A stretch of 64,000 nucleotides of DNA from Theocolax elegans (GCA_026168455.1 CM047426.1:31183058-31247057), one strand, 5' to 3'. Counted from the stretch's first letter, positions 38,667 through 52,113 are shown. The notes: generated by a model from the sequence alone, not told the origin. Made by a program: numbers and translations.

Positions 38667-41524
38667 GCAGAGTTCCAAATAACGAGGCAAGGAAGAGCGA
38701 GAGGGGAAAAGCTTGCTAATCCCGGAACAATCGCGCCTTGGGTGCCGATTAGAGCGAGAGATCGAGACGCTCGACTCTCTGCAAGCGGCGTCTCGCTCCG
38801 GAAGTTCAAACTAATTAAATCCCCGTAATTTCATATCTGCCTTCCGCACACGTGGCTGCAGCTCTCGCCCAAGTTTTGATCATGGTGTGTATACGGGCCC
38901 ATGTGTACGGCTGTGTTGAGAACTACGCGTTCCAGAGACGCAAAATGGCCAGACTTGGAAATCGAAACTCATCCGTTTCCATCGAGACCTTGCACCAACC
39001 CGCCCTCGGAATTACTCGGCAAGCTCGTTTGATTGGAATCGAATTATAACCGCCCTTATTCAGTCTCTTTCGCGAATTAATTCCACTAACGACGGAAAAT
39101 TTCCTTCGAGACTCAAGTTTTAACTGATTTTTTTATCTCTAGTATTGGACCAGACGCATCTTCCTCCTCGTTTGAACCTCTCATAAAAGAAAGGAGCATC
39201 GAGTACCAGTTAAAAGATCATCTCAACATGGATGATAAAAAATTTTTGTTAGAAATACGATTAGTTATAAATGCAAACCTGGTTATCTATATTCTGCACC
39301 ACAAGTTTAGTTATTTTACATCTTCATTGGTAGAGTATATTCAAAATAATTTGCTATAATTATCAAGTTTTCGAGGTTTCGTTACTTCCATTTGGCGATT
39401 AATGCCTCATTTAATTACTTATGTAACCTTGCAAGGGGTCTTCGATATTACGGATTTGAATTGAATTAGCGGGACATCGGACCCAAATTACAGGAATCTG
39501 CACGTTTCAACCCAAAAATTATATTTGAACAAAATGCATATACGTATAGTTTCAAATATAAGGAAGGGCCGGGCGTTTTGAATATTGAAAGGAATCTTTT
39601 TAAAATAATTGACTAAACAATTTGTGGTCGGTAATTATTAGTCAAAAACGCGTAAACTTTCAACTCAAACATCGTAATCAAACTATAGATTTAAACATCT
39701 GGAAACATTTGGTGTATTATTTAAAACATGCCTAACGGCCTGATGTTCAGGGAATTCAAAAAATTTATTCGCTTATTTATGAAAAAAAAATTCTGAATTC
39801 GACATCCCCTAAAATATGCAACTTAACGAGTTTTAACTCTAGTAAACAAGCATCTTGAGCTTAGATGAAACCATATTTTGGCTTTTAATAATCACTTTAC
39901 CGGCCATTTATAATCTAATCACTAGTTTTTGGGCAAAAAGGGTTTTGAAGATGCTTTAATTTCTATTAGGAAACTACTATTTTTAAATTCATTTGTGTTA
40001 CAGTGCGATACGTAATGATTTATTAATTTAACTGTATACTATATAGAATTTTAATTGAATACGAATTTGACATAGTAAAAATTGATTAAAGTTCAAATTA
40101 AATTAAAGATTTCGATGAATTGCGAACGTCTTAATTATGAAATTCTTCATTTAAATGTTCGTGGCTCTTAAGTAATTTTCCACTTTATATTTGCGCAGAA
40201 TATTTAACGTAGCAATAAAAAGGAAGTTGCCCACACTTTGAAAAAAGTTTTGAATTTTTAAACTGTGAACGCGTAAAAAAGTTTTCCTACGGCAAGTTCA
40301 CAGATACGAAGAAAAAGTTGAAAACGAATAAGCACACGTATTATAAATCTCTGTTGACGACGGGTTAAAAGAGCCGGCTCAAAAAAGATACGAAAAAGAG
40401 AAAAATAATCCTCGCATTAAATAATTTTTATTTTCATAATTCAAATTCGCGAAGATTACAGGCGTTGCGTACCGCGGGCAGGCGCGACCCCTCGCCCCTC
40501 GGCCCTCGGCCCTCTCTCGAGTACCTAAGCATTCGCACACGAATACACGCAGAAGAATGAAATAGCGTACGGTCTGGCGGAAAAGCGCAGTGCGCGTGGC
40601 AGTTTTCCGCGTGCGTTCCTCCCCCGTCGCAGATAATTTAGCCGGTATAAACCGCGAGTCTGAGTTTTATTACTGAGCGCCATTACATCGCTCGCAGAGT
40701 CAAGCCTTCCCCCACGGTTTGCGCATAAAAACAACCCGCGTACAGAGGGACGCATCGAGGCTTTTGTCCTCGTGCGTGCGAGATTTAACCGTGACGCTTT
40801 ATCTCCCCGATGCGATATATGGCGCACGATATCGTACAATGCCGCTACGTGAGCGCACACTCCGGTTCCAAGTCGAAATTCGATTCTTCTCTTCCTTCAA
40901 AGTCACTCGTATAGAAATCATTGTTTAATGTAATGAAAACCCGACTGATAAAATGATAAATTGGACTAATTCTTTATATGCGTAGACTCGTTATTTATTG
41001 ACGTTTTTCCTCCTCTACTTGCAAATTCGTTCGGTTGTATAAACCATATAGAGAAATCGAGTGCGTACATTCAAATAATAACAGTTAAATCTACCTATAT
41101 CGTGAAATACTGTGCATGTATTTTTGATATTGCTGAATTACATTTATCGCGGAGATTTCTCCAATAGATAATCCGTGTATTATTTATACATTTATAGTAT
41201 TATCATTTGCTATTGTTATTTGAAATTGAACACTTATACCAAATTGTACTAAATCTAAATAACTTTGTAATATATACATTGAATAAACGTATTTATTTTT
41301 ATAAATATTGTTTAAAAAAACATAGAATTTCTTCATGATACAAATACATATTTATGAATAATAATGCAAATTCAAATTCTAACAAATTTTCACAAAACTC
41401 ATATCACATCGTCTACGAGTAATCGACAACTAATCTTATGTTATCTTAATTATTCTAAAATTCCATACGTAGAGTACACAATCACATTTTTTTTTTGCGT
41501 TCTCAATTTATTTTTAAAATACTT
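38667..41524. repeat. Tandem segmental duplication, copy 2 (about 2.86 kb)
   Basis: Second copy in the same orientation, 86 bp after the end of copy 1. An extra G follows the T-run near 41497. The spacer 38581-38666 and the DNA right of copy 2 (about 41525-41575) still show weaker similarity (TATTATAC...ATTAAATGT), so older, diverged homology flanks the nearly identical part. This pattern fits gene conversion between older repeats, or two haplotypes wrongly placed in tandem by the assembly. Confidence 0.95.
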
Positions 41525-42229
41525 TTGAAATGGTATTTAAATATTATACATTTTTTCCAATATTAAATGTACTAATTTTAATGTATACGAAATCGACATT
41601 GTAGTTATAAAATTCGCTTAGGAAACGTTATTAATACTCCAAATTGAATAAATTCATAAAAAATACTAGGTCTTAAATGCAAATATATTTATCGTGAACA
41701 AATTATATATTCTCTCAGTACCGTGTAATAATCGAGCAATCAAGTATCACGCATGTTCTAAATATCATCTCAAAATAGTGAATCCCCTGTGAACCCCGAT
41801 TTTTTTCCTTTTCTTATCTACCAATTTCACCGGAGAATTCCATTACTCGTAATCCAAAAATGCTTTTAGTCGAACCCGAACCGAGTGCAGCGAGGACAAC
41901 GAACTAACTTAATGCGGAATCAACTAGGGTCATCGGTGTACGCATCGCACTGCAAGCCGTTCTACTTTAAATACGTGCAGATCGTAAGTCCGTCCGCGCA
42001 TCCCAGGTTATAAAGTAAAGGTGCTCCACCCATTGGCGCTCGAGATCCCGCTTCAATTCATTCTCAAAATCTATGAATAGCGCGCAAGAATGGACCCTGA
42101 GAAAAAGGAGAAGACGGAGAAAATACTGGGGGAGGGGGCTAACGAGAAAGCCAAAAAAAGAGTAGGAATTTGCGCGTGCACCTGGGGGCGCCAATCAACT
42201 CATTGAGCAGCTGCCTCGTTCAATGAAGT
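41525..42229. other. Non-coding DNA, AT-rich then CpG-richer
   Basis: AT-rich to about 41850, then CpG-richer. The minus-strand ORF at 41967-42194 has no recognisable domain. No gene supported. Confidence 0.5.
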
Positions 42230-42480
42230 CCGACTGACCTCTTGCGATTGTGCCCCGCCCGAATTAGCGGGACTCGTAACAAACGAGCTCGTTCGCTCGC
42301 TCCGAAAACGTTATTAAACTTGCGGGAAGATAAATCGCGCGAGCGCGCGGCTGGTTCGTGGTTAATTAAGGTTGAGCACAAGCGCATAAACGCTGAATTG
42401 ACCCGCCGTTTTTTAATTTCATTCATTACGTTGATGAAAATCGAGCGAATTTGGTAATGCGTGCAGAGAGACCTGTGCTT
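42230..42480. promoter_or_regulatory. CpG-rich block with homeodomain-type motifs
   Basis: Dense CpG (GCGCGAGCGCGCG near 42340) with GTTAATTAAGG near 42360 and GAATTAGCGGG near 42261, in AT-rich surroundings. Overlapping ORFs on both strands look like chance. Candidate enhancer or promoter by composition only. Confidence 0.35.
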
Positions 42481-44661
42481 TCGGTTACACTCGTTTTCTC
42501 TTTCTATAACTATATACGAATCCATTGATCTACTTGATAATTATTCTCTCTTTTAAAATTGTCATTTATAATTTGTACCTGGTCTATGTTAAAACTTTGA
42601 AACCATAATAACAGAGCGTATTTGCAATATTAAAATTTGAAATAAATGGAACTGTATATATTCTAAAGTTCTAAGTAACTTTTACTAATCAAAGTAGATT
42701 TATAATGGAAAATTTTGGATTAGCTTTATAAGATTTAATTAAACACAACTACTATACCTACCTACTCAATTAGACCAAAAAAGGAATTGATGTGTAACAA
42801 ATTGATTTGCATAATTGAAACCTATAGTAACGTATTTAAATCCGTCCATGCTTTCGTTTGGCTGAATAAGGGTTTCAATAATAACTTTTGTTTCACGAAG
42901 CACTTCGAAATTTTCAAACAAGAAAGTCAAAAACAACCGAATATTAAAGTTGTAACATACGAGATAAAGAGTGAAAATACATCTACTATTCTAGAAGTCA
43001 GGGTATTAATTGAAGTCTGGCATACAAACAAGACTGATTCTCATTTTTTTCGTCCCCTCTATACTTGGCGCATAGTAGTGTGCTTAGAAACTAGAACGAG
43101 AGAAGTTGGGGAGACGCGTCACGTGGAAGCGTAACGAAAACGACACACACCGAGTGAGCTTGTCAACCGTGAGCTGTGCTGCCGGCTAACTCTATAAATG
43201 CAGTGTCACTAATGTTAAATCGTCACGTCAGTAATTGCATGGAAATAACGACGCGGCCACTATTTAAATTGCACATCGTCAAGTATCTCAACCTCTTCAG
43301 TTTCATTCCCATTTGAACATCGCTGCTGCTGCTGCTACTCTTGCTGCAAATGCGAACCGTTTGATAATATCTATATGTTTGTCGAGTAATTTTGTACTAT
43401 GCCAAAGTGGAAAGAGGAAAGTTAATATATTTTATTTTATTAATCATTATACATGACTTTGTATCAATATATTTACCATTAGAGGTTTGGGAATTCAAAA
43501 ATTTTCAAAACTCGTAATTTATATACTGTAAAGCGATTTGAAGTCTCCAAGTTACCACTAAACCAAGGTTGGATGTTGGCGAGTCATACCATAACGCTTA
43601 GGGAATTGGTTTACGCTTTCACAACAGAAAATGATTAAATTAGTGTTTTTGTAGGTTATGTACACACATTATACATTAATAATTCAATTTTGAACTAACC
43701 AATTTAACTGGTTAGATAAAGAAAAAAGTTAACGCACAATGGTCATTAAAGTTTATACCAAGCTAACTTGACTAACTTAAATTTTATACTTAACGATTAT
43801 TAAATAACTATGAAATAACTATTCAGTCTTATATGCTAAGTAAATTGACAAATGATTACCGAACTTTTCGGATCCTATTTTAATTGTGCATAACGTTGAC
43901 TATTTGATGTAAGTTACTCCTAGCAGGTTAAAAATATAATTACAATTATAATAATTATTATACGAGAATTTTAAAGAAAAGCATATTCTATTGAGAGCAT
44001 GAATAGTTATTTATATCTTTTTTTAGACAAATTAAATCTAGTTGAAATTTTAGAACATTCATAACAATTTTCGCAAGGTATTTCAAATATCATAGTAATT
44101 TTTCATAGAAAATTTTCTCTACAGTAATAATATTAAACAATAATTTATAGTCACCAGTAGAAATTAAGCATTTTGAGGTTTGCTGAAACAAATTTGAACC
44201 ATTATTAAAAACTCGTAGTATATTTTTTTTAAATAGCTAGATTTTGAATAAAAAGCATTTTATAAATGCATTATTTATTAGGGATGCATTTTTCTTATTT
44301 TTTTTACTAAATCAAGATAAATATAATTAGAATTATTATTAAATAACTTCAACAGTAAATAAAATTATTAAATAACTTTTAAGCTCGCTTAAGGTAAGAC
44401 ATATTAAAACTAGTTCGGTTATAGCTAACAAATGTTCAAAGTACCACTCAATTATTATCCGTATTGGGAGATGTTCAGTAGCCAGTATCGAAAGAATTCA
44501 GTTGACTACACATTTTTCTCTTACAATAGTTAAAATGTGAATGCTAACATATTTAAATAAATTATCAATTGCTTTTACTCTGAAAAGTTTCACATAACAT
44601 CAAACTATTTTAACAACTAACTATTACAATAAAAAGATTTGCACAATTAATTTATTCTATC
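42481..44661. other. AT-rich non-coding DNA
   Basis: No gene supported. The 115-codon ORF at 42787-43134 has no motif I recognise. CpG-richer DNA at 43080-43345 ends in a short CTG repeat (43322-43349). The rest is AT-rich. Confidence 0.55.
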
Positions 44662-44796
44662 CCTAGTAGAAATGAAAACGATTGTTAAAGTAGAAACAAG
44701 CAATTTCTAAAAGATCTATAGACAATGGCTAGTTATAACCTAAAACATAGCTATTTCTAACCTCAAACCATTTAAAATCGCCAAATTTCTACTAGG
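44662..44796. mobile_element. Small inverted-repeat element, candidate MITE (135 bp)
   Basis: Ends are CCTAGTAGAAAT (44662-44673) and ATTTCTACTAGG (44785-44796), exact inverted repeats. The next few bases (ACGATT and AATCG) also match in inverted orientation. No clear target-site duplication, so the class is open. Confidence 0.5.
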
Positions 44797-44858
44797 CATG
44801 ATGCAGAGGCCTTAATAGAGTGATGTCGATTGATAGATATCAATAGATAGATTGAACT

Positions 44859-44965
44859 ACCACTGGGGAATGATTTTCAACAAGCACTTTCTTGACAAAT
44901 ACATCGTGCAACTTACCATCGCGGATCAGCATCGAATAGAAAGCATAAAAAGAGCAACATTAAAA
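44859..44965 (+). mobile_element. Decayed tRNA-derived SINE body, copy 3
   Basis: Plus-strand match to the body of the SINE at 15548 and 28276: ACCACTGGGGAATG, TTTTCAACAAGCACTTTCTT, ACATCGTG, GGATCAGCA and AGCATAAAAAGAGC occur in the same order. The tRNA head is missing or unrecognisable. Older than the other two copies. Confidence 0.75.
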
Positions 44966-47900
44966 TAATTATATAAAAATTCTCTGATCCATTATGTCAA
45001 AATAAAAATATATGCTATAATAAGAAACAAGTTCATTTAATATGTTTTAAATCGACATCTAATGCATATATTTTCTTAAGTGTTATCATTATAAACTCTA
45101 TAAAAAACGATCTTGGATATATTGTAGTTTTAAGAAAGAAATTTAATGAAAAAAAGTGATATGTTAAAAACAGTTTGATATCTGACGTGTTGAACATAAG
45201 CATTGGTGAGGCCTCTGACACGCGGGAAAGAACGAAGAGTGAAGAAGAACAAAAGCGATGGTCGGGTGAGAGAAAAAGGAGAACCAAAAAGATGTAACAA
45301 ACGTACTTTTACAGCATCTTGAAGCCCAGAGTCTTATCCCTGTTGGACAAGTGTCTTGCGCCTGTCCACGTATATAGAGGCCAGCTCGGGAACGAGGTTG
45401 AGGGGCTTAAGCGTGAAGACGTACACGTACACCTATCTACCACCGACATAGCTGGCCTAGCGTCGGCTCAGTAACCTGGTACTAATGTATGCCCGGGTAT
45501 AAGATATTCAACCCGAGACTCTTGCATTCGCGCTACTTACACCGGCATGCATCCGCCTTGGAAATTAACACGACACACCGCTTAACTTGCTTATAGCCCG
45601 GATGGGAAATCCGCTCGCACATACAGAAAGAATAACGTTAAAACTTTGGTCGTTATGCGGTTACCTCCTCCCCCTTTTATACCTTTTTTCACACTGAGAT
45701 TAACAGACAAATGAACTTTCCTCTAAGTATTGTAGACTTACACAAAATAACTTCGTCGTTTTCAAAAATATGGACAAATTTTCTTAATTTACATATTCAG
45801 ATAAATTTTATTGTGATACTGTTAAAATTGCTACATACATTGTAATATTTACTATACAAAATTATTTAAATATACCTTACGTTACCACCACAAATATATA
45901 GTTATTTTTTCAAATATAGCTATTATTTTATAGAGATAGTTCAACACTTTTAGTTTTAATTCAATCATCTGTAATGTTTCTTTTTATATATATTTGCACT
46001 TTAATTTGGTTAACTATTTCTAAATTTCTTAAAAATTAATAACTTTATTCGAATTAAGAAGTGTCTAACGGTGTTGACTGTATATTTAACATCTATTTTC
46101 TAAAAAAAAAGTTGCTGGGTTGCGTCATATTGTGCTTTACCTTCTAATCCAAGAGGACAAGAGCGTACAGACCTTACGCTTTATAACCACTATAAGACTT
46201 CCGTTTAAAAATGTCCGTCAATGCGTGCACTCGGTGCAGAAGCCTAACTCGCGCGAGCAATGTACAGATGGGTCGGATAAATAGATTAAGCGTCACTTAT
46301 ATATTTTTCGCTCACACTTTTTCTGGTATCTTATTCTCTTTTGCTCTCTTTATCGATTGCTATGCTTTTTCACGCCTACACTCGAGGGGTCTATTACGTG
46401 TGAGAGGCGTGACGCGTTACCAAGTAACGTATTTCAGGATGCTCTACTTTCAATGTGTATACGTCGCGACGAATTTCGTATGCATGAATTGTAAATTTAA
46501 AAGTTTTTCGAAGTAGTCGCGGGAAGGTACTTACGTATACTCAGACGCTTTATTTGGAAAAGAGGTTAGATGTTGTTTAGTTTCCTCTTTGGTTGAATTA
46601 ATCATTCAAACAATGGTTTCATCAAGCAACCTACTTTTCCTTTTATTATACGATGATTTTTTAATATCCTTGTTACGCGAGAGACAAAAAGTAAAACATT
46701 AATACGATAATAAAAGGTATACAGTTTCTAGATTTTTCATAAATTGGAAAAGTAAGGTAATATTCTATGGGAAGAGTTGATTTAATTTTAATATTTTAAG
46801 ATATTCATTAACAATTAACTAATCTATAAGGATTATATTTATTAAATATTAATAGTACGTATATCTAAATATCAAATAAATTTTCTCCTAGTGTTGTATT
46901 ATTATTTTGTGTTATAATCTTATGGTTATGTAAAAATATTAATGGTAGAAAGGAATATGCGTAAAAAATTAATTACATAATAATTTATTTATAGAAAGAT
47001 AAAGATTACAATGTTAATATTTAAGTAAAGCATAACATAGTACACACGATATATATAATTTTGTACTTCCTATTTATTACCTATCCTTGGTTATTAAGCA
47101 TTACTAATAAACAAATCACACGTCTTGCTAAAGAATGTTCGCAACTCCATAATTACGAAGGTATCAGAGGGGGGAGTCGAAGCGTGAAGCGCTAATTGAG
47201 CCGTCGTGACGTGATTAAGAATTAAGTACCCGATCGCCTACCGAGAGAGAACGAGCGAGAAGGGGGGGAGGGAGGGGGAGGGTGGAGAGAGCGGGAGAGA
47301 TGGAATGAAAGAAGGGAAGAGAATGAAAGAGGGATTGGGAGAGAGGAAGAGAGATGTAGCAGGCGCCGGACTTTAAAACGACACCTGTCCGACCCAAAGT
47401 GTAGAAGCTAAAACTGGTTCTCCTTCTTTTTCTCCTCTTCATTCAACTCCTTTTTTCTTTCTCTCTTTCTCCTTCTGTCGAGTTCGGTGGGTGTGCGCTT
47501 ATTCATGTTTACACTTGTGTTGCCCAGAATGTTATGGGTAATATTTGTCACGTTTTATCTTCGGCGCGTATCTCTTTTCGGTGGCGCGAGAGCGAATCAG
47601 GCGCATGTAATCACCCAGTTATTATCTTGTTAACGACCGATACGATGATGCTCGTATTAACTTTTCATCTTAAATACTTGATTATACAAACCAAGCAAAT
47701 TTGAGCAAGCAAAATGAATTGGGTTATTAAGTAATTGTGTATCTTTTAATTTGCCTCACAAATTAGAAGATTAAATATAATTACGTGCTCTATTTTTATT
47801 GAAGTTTTGGAAATACATTATTCTAAGTGTTTATTCTAAGTGAATTTATCTTCTTTAACCGTTGTGCAGTGGCGTACAGCAATTATTAAATTATGTTATT

Positions 47901-48802
47901 TATTTATTTGCATTAAATAACAATATTTATTAAAGTTCAGCGCGATATTAAATTTAAAAGTAGCATGTATTTCTGCACGAATAATACTAGTAAAAAGTAT
48001 AATATTAGTTAACATAGATAATGACTTTTGATCCATCAGATAAAAATGTTTGCAAATTTTAAAGATATTTAGCAATTATTACTTATCTATTTAATCTTTT
48101 TAGATGCACATAATTTGAAGCCTAAATAATAATAAAAACTATTTGTATTAAAAAATCTTGTTCACACGCGGGATTTTCTACAAAATGTAATTTTTTAAAA
48201 ATTAACCTGATAACTTATGAATTTTATAATGATATCATTGCAGTTTTTACTATATCGTGGTGTGTTTAAGTAACTGATCGAATGTTCCAAATTTACCGTG
48301 CTATCACACTTATTTTTATTAGAAACTTCCCTCCGTGTACAATAGAAGCTGTGACAATTATTTGCAACAATGTACAATGTCAGAATAAACAGTATCTATT
48401 TTTACGATAGCTACTTGTTTCAGTTGTGTTATTTACTTATTATTATTAAATGACGTTCAGTTTCAATTAAATAATTTTACACTTCACAGCATCACTTGTT
48501 TTTCTGTCGTAAAAGCTATTACAATCATCTAAATTTGATGCTAATCGATTAAATGGCTATAAAAATTTAATATCACTGGATGAAACTACACGGAAATCAA
48601 AGTAAAAAAGTCACTACATTAGTGAGAGATCGAAGTGGAAATAATGCGCAAGATAAGGTACTTTTTACTTGGTGAAATTCATTTACTACAGAAGTCCTTC
48701 AACACATTTCATTTAATATCGATAACGATCTAATGTTGTAAGGTATATATGATATTTAATTTATTTATTTGTTAAATACTTTTTCTCATTATATATATAT
48801 AT
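44966..48802. other. AT-rich non-coding DNA with CpG-richer islands
   Basis: CpG-richer stretches lie at 45300-45660 and 46140-46480, and a purine-rich low-complexity GA tract at 47236-47354. ORFs at 46211-46516 and 47215-47442 have no recognisable domain; the second is a read-through of the GA tract. No gene supported. Confidence 0.55.
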
Positions 48803-50050
48803 GGGCTATTTCACGTCAAGTGGTACGATGAAAATTTTAAATCACTCCAAATTTTGTGAACAGACTGGAAATATCTTCCAGAAGATAGAAAAGAAATTTT
48901 AGGTGTTAAAAATAATTTGCCTAAAAGTTATTCCACCATGAAAAAAAGGCGACCACGCCACGATCGATTTTGATCTAACACCGCTCAAAAGATCACATTT
49001 TTGGAGAGCTTTCGAATGGCTGTGGTTAGATTATTGGCCAAGACTGCTGATGTAAGTTATACGCCATAAACCTCATAAAATCACTAATTTTCATGTATTT
49101 TAGGGCATAACTTGCACCAGCAGTCTTGGCCAATAATCTAACCACCGCCATTCGAAAGCTCTCAAAAATGTGATCTTTTGAGCGGTGTTAGATCAAAATC
49201 GATTGTGGCGTGGTCGCCTTTTTTGATATTCAATATTTCCGGGCGTTCTATCTCTTCGAGATTTAAAAATTAAGAATTGTAACCCAAGTAGATAAGTTCT
49301 AAAGATTATTTTGAACAAAAGTTGTAAGATATATCTAATCTATTAATTTTTTTTGAAAAAAACATTAGAAACAACTTTTGTTCAAAATAATCTTTAGAAC
49401 TTATCAACCTGGGTTACAATTCTTAATTTTAAAATCTCGAAGAGATAGAACGACCGTAAATATTGCATATCAAAAAAGGCGACCACGCCACGATCGATTT
49501 TGATCTAACACCGCTCAAAAGATCACATTTTTGGAGAGCTTTCGAATGGCTGTGGTTAGATTATTGGCCAAGACTGCGATGTAAGTTATACGCCATAAAC
49601 CTCATAAAATCACTAATTTTCATGTATTTTAGGGCATAACTTGCACCAGCAGTCTCAAAAATGTGATCTTTTGAGCGGTGTTAGATCAAAATCGATTGTG
49701 GCGTGGTCGCCTTTTTTTTGATATTCAATATTTCCGGGCGTTCTATCTCTTCGAGATTTAAAAATTAAGAATTGTAACCCAAGTAGATAAGTTCTAAAGA
49801 TTATTTTGAACAAAAGTTGTTTATAATGTATTTTCAAAAAAATCAATAGATTTTGAGACAAATGGCTTTGAAAATAATAATTTCTCTAAAAAATTGAAAA
49901 ATTTCCATTTTTCATGGTGGAATAACTCTTAGGCAAATTATTTTTAACACCTCAAATTTTTTTTCTATCTTCTGGAAGATATTTCCAGTCTTTTCACAAA
50001 ATTTGGAGTGATTTAAAATTTTCATCGTACCACTTGACGTGAAATAGCCC
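48803..50050. mobile_element. Foldback element A (1248 bp) with duplicated internal hairpins (copy 2)
   Basis: Terminal inverted repeats of about 140 bp begin GGGCTATTTCACGTCAAGTG and end with its complement at 50050, flanked by TA-rich DNA (probable TA or AT target). Inside are consecutive palindromes: 48941-49224 (arms starting GGCGACCACGCCACGATCG), 49225-49471 (arms containing CTATCTCTTCGAGATTT) and 49472-49718, a repeat of the first with about 35 bp deleted from its right arm. Then, at 49720-49820, comes one arm of the second palindrome again. A unit of about 525 bp has therefore been duplicated inside the element. No transposase ORF; the 68-codon minus ORF at 49655-49861 is repeat sequence. 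Confidence 0.92.
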
Positions 50051-50281
50051 ATATATATCTTTTTTATTTTAATAAAATTATTTTATTGGTTTGGTCAAAT
50101 TTAAACATCTACTTAAAAAGAAAATTACCTGTTGAAGTTACCTCGAACACCGTAATCGTAGCAAATCACTGGGAGCAAAAATTTGAAGAAAATAATTCAT
50201 ACAGGCATACAAGTATAACGGGATTCAGAAGAAGGTTTCTTTATCGACGATAATTAAAAAAATGTTTGATTTAGTGAATAT
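50051..50281. other. Spacer between mobile elements
   Basis: AT-rich, with no feature seen. Confidence 0.5.
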
Positions 50282-50484
50282 TGTTACGTATGAAAAGGAG
50301 AGAAGCGAGAAATAAAAAGCTGGACTGCGGGATTCGACCCCGGGACCTCAGCGTGCGAATCGCGCGCTCTGACCATCGAGCTACCGTCCACCCGGACGGA
50401 GCATCGACGATACGAGCTACACACTTCTTATCTGTCACTTGACTCCTTCCCATATGCCTAAGTCGCTCGGCGATGTCCGTAACA
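50282..50484 (-). mobile_element. 203-bp TG...CA element carrying a tRNA-like sequence (solo LTR or TRIM-like)
   Basis: Ends are TGTTACG and CGTAACA, inverted repeats with LTR-type TG...CA termini, flanked on both sides by ATAT (possible 4-bp duplication). Orientation is given by the tRNA-like sequence inside, which reads on the minus strand. Possible identities are a solo LTR, a miniature LTR element or a SINE captured between short inverted repeats. No coding capacity; the ORF at 50271-50453 is spurious. It ends 8 bases left of the 2-kb palindrome. Confidence 0.65.
50321..50390 (-). tRNA. tRNA-like sequence, probably not a functional tRNA
   Basis: Minus strand. Acceptor arms TGGACGG and CAGTCCA pair at six of seven positions, the D-stem GCTC...GAGC pairs, and the T-arm (CGGG, loop GTCGAAT, CCCG) pairs over four positions. 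A T5 run lies three bases past the 3' end, as for a polymerase III terminator. The anticodon arm pairs poorly. The loop TTCGCAC would read CGC (Ala), but an alternative fold reads TCG (Arg). Location inside a 203-bp element argues for a mobile tRNA-derived promoter. Confidence 0.5.
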
Positions 50485-50492
50485 ATATTAGT

Positions 50493-50872
50493 CCGGGCGC
50501 TGAGGGGGGTTTCGTGGCCACTTTTTGTCCCCTCGGGAACTTTTCATATTTGTATGTTTTTTGGATCGAAGAAACAGAATTTTGAGGTTCCCAGGCCCAA
50601 ATTTGGTCCCATTTTGAGATATGGCCCATTTTAATAAAAATACCGAATTTTTCAAGCTTTTCGTAAAATTGACCTTATTTAATGCAAGAATGACTTTTTA
50701 TATTATATAAGTATATATTTTTTGTAATAATTACGTAAATAAATAGTTATTTTACCGTGAAACAACCCAATAAAAAACGAAACTCAATTAAAAAGGCTTA
50801 GCATGCGCGCTCTTTTCTTATGCAGTAGGCCTAATCCGCACTTTTTAAATGTAATATAAGCACACGCATACG

Positions 50873-50926
<54 letters not shown>

Positions 50927-50949
50927 TAGGTATATAACACATATATATA

Positions 50950-50980
<31 letters not shown>

Positions 50981-51999
50981 GGGGTATTCCACGTGAAGTG
51001 GTCCGATCAAAATTTTAAAATGCATCAAATTTTGGGTATACAATGCAAATGTTTTTCAGAACACAGAAAAAAATTTTTAGGTGCCGGACTCAATTTGCTC
51101 AAAAGTTATTCTAATCTCAAAAAGTGAAATTTCCAAGTTTTTTTAACACCAGCTGGGTTTACCACTATTTAACTCAAAATCTATCAACAAAATCTATCAA
51201 TTTTACTATAGAACATTATATGTAACATTCGTTGCTAATTATGTCTAGAATTTATCCTTCTGCGTTAGAATTTCTAATCTCAAAGTCAATGTTACATATA
51301 CTACATGTCAATATTTAACTTAAAAAAGTGTGCCACAATTGATTTTTTTATGCAAAAGTCTAAAAGAAAGCTTGGAGTAATACCTTTCAAATGGTTTGTA
51401 GCATTTTTATGGCCTTTAGTTCTGTAAAAAGTTAGAATAATTTAAAATTCTCAAAAAACAGAAAAAATGACAAAAAATTTACAAAAATTAACATAATAAT
51501 TCCCATTTAAATTTAAAAAAAAATTTCGTGTTTCTTTAAATTATCATTGTTTTTACAGAACTAAAGGCCATAAAAATGCTACAAACCATTTGAAAGGTAT
51601 TACTCCAAGCTTTCTTTTAGACTTTTGCATAAAAAAATCAATTGTGGCACACTTTTTTAAGTTAAATATTGACATGTAGTATATGTAACATTGACTTTGA
51701 GATTAGAAATTCTAACGCAGAAGGATAAATTCTAGTCATAATTAGCAACGAATGTTACATATAATGTTCTATAGTAAAATTGATAGATTTTGTTGATAGA
51801 TTTTGAGTTAAATAGTGGTAAACCCAGCTGGTGTTAAAAAAACTTGGAAATTTCACTTTTTGAGATTAGAATAACTTTTGAGCAAATTGAGTCCGGCACC
51901 TAAAAATTTTTTTCTGTGTTCTGAAAAACATTTGCATTGTATACCCAAAATTTGATGCATTTTAAAATTTTGATCGGACCACTTCACGTGGAATACCCC

Positions 52000-52032
<33 letters not shown>

Positions 52033-52055
52033 TATATATATGTGTTATATACCTA

Positions 52056-52113
<58 letters not shown>

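Noticed and set aside
42787..43134. 115-codon plus-strand ORF
   Set aside because: No domain, an AT-driven start and no splice or promoter context that I could support.
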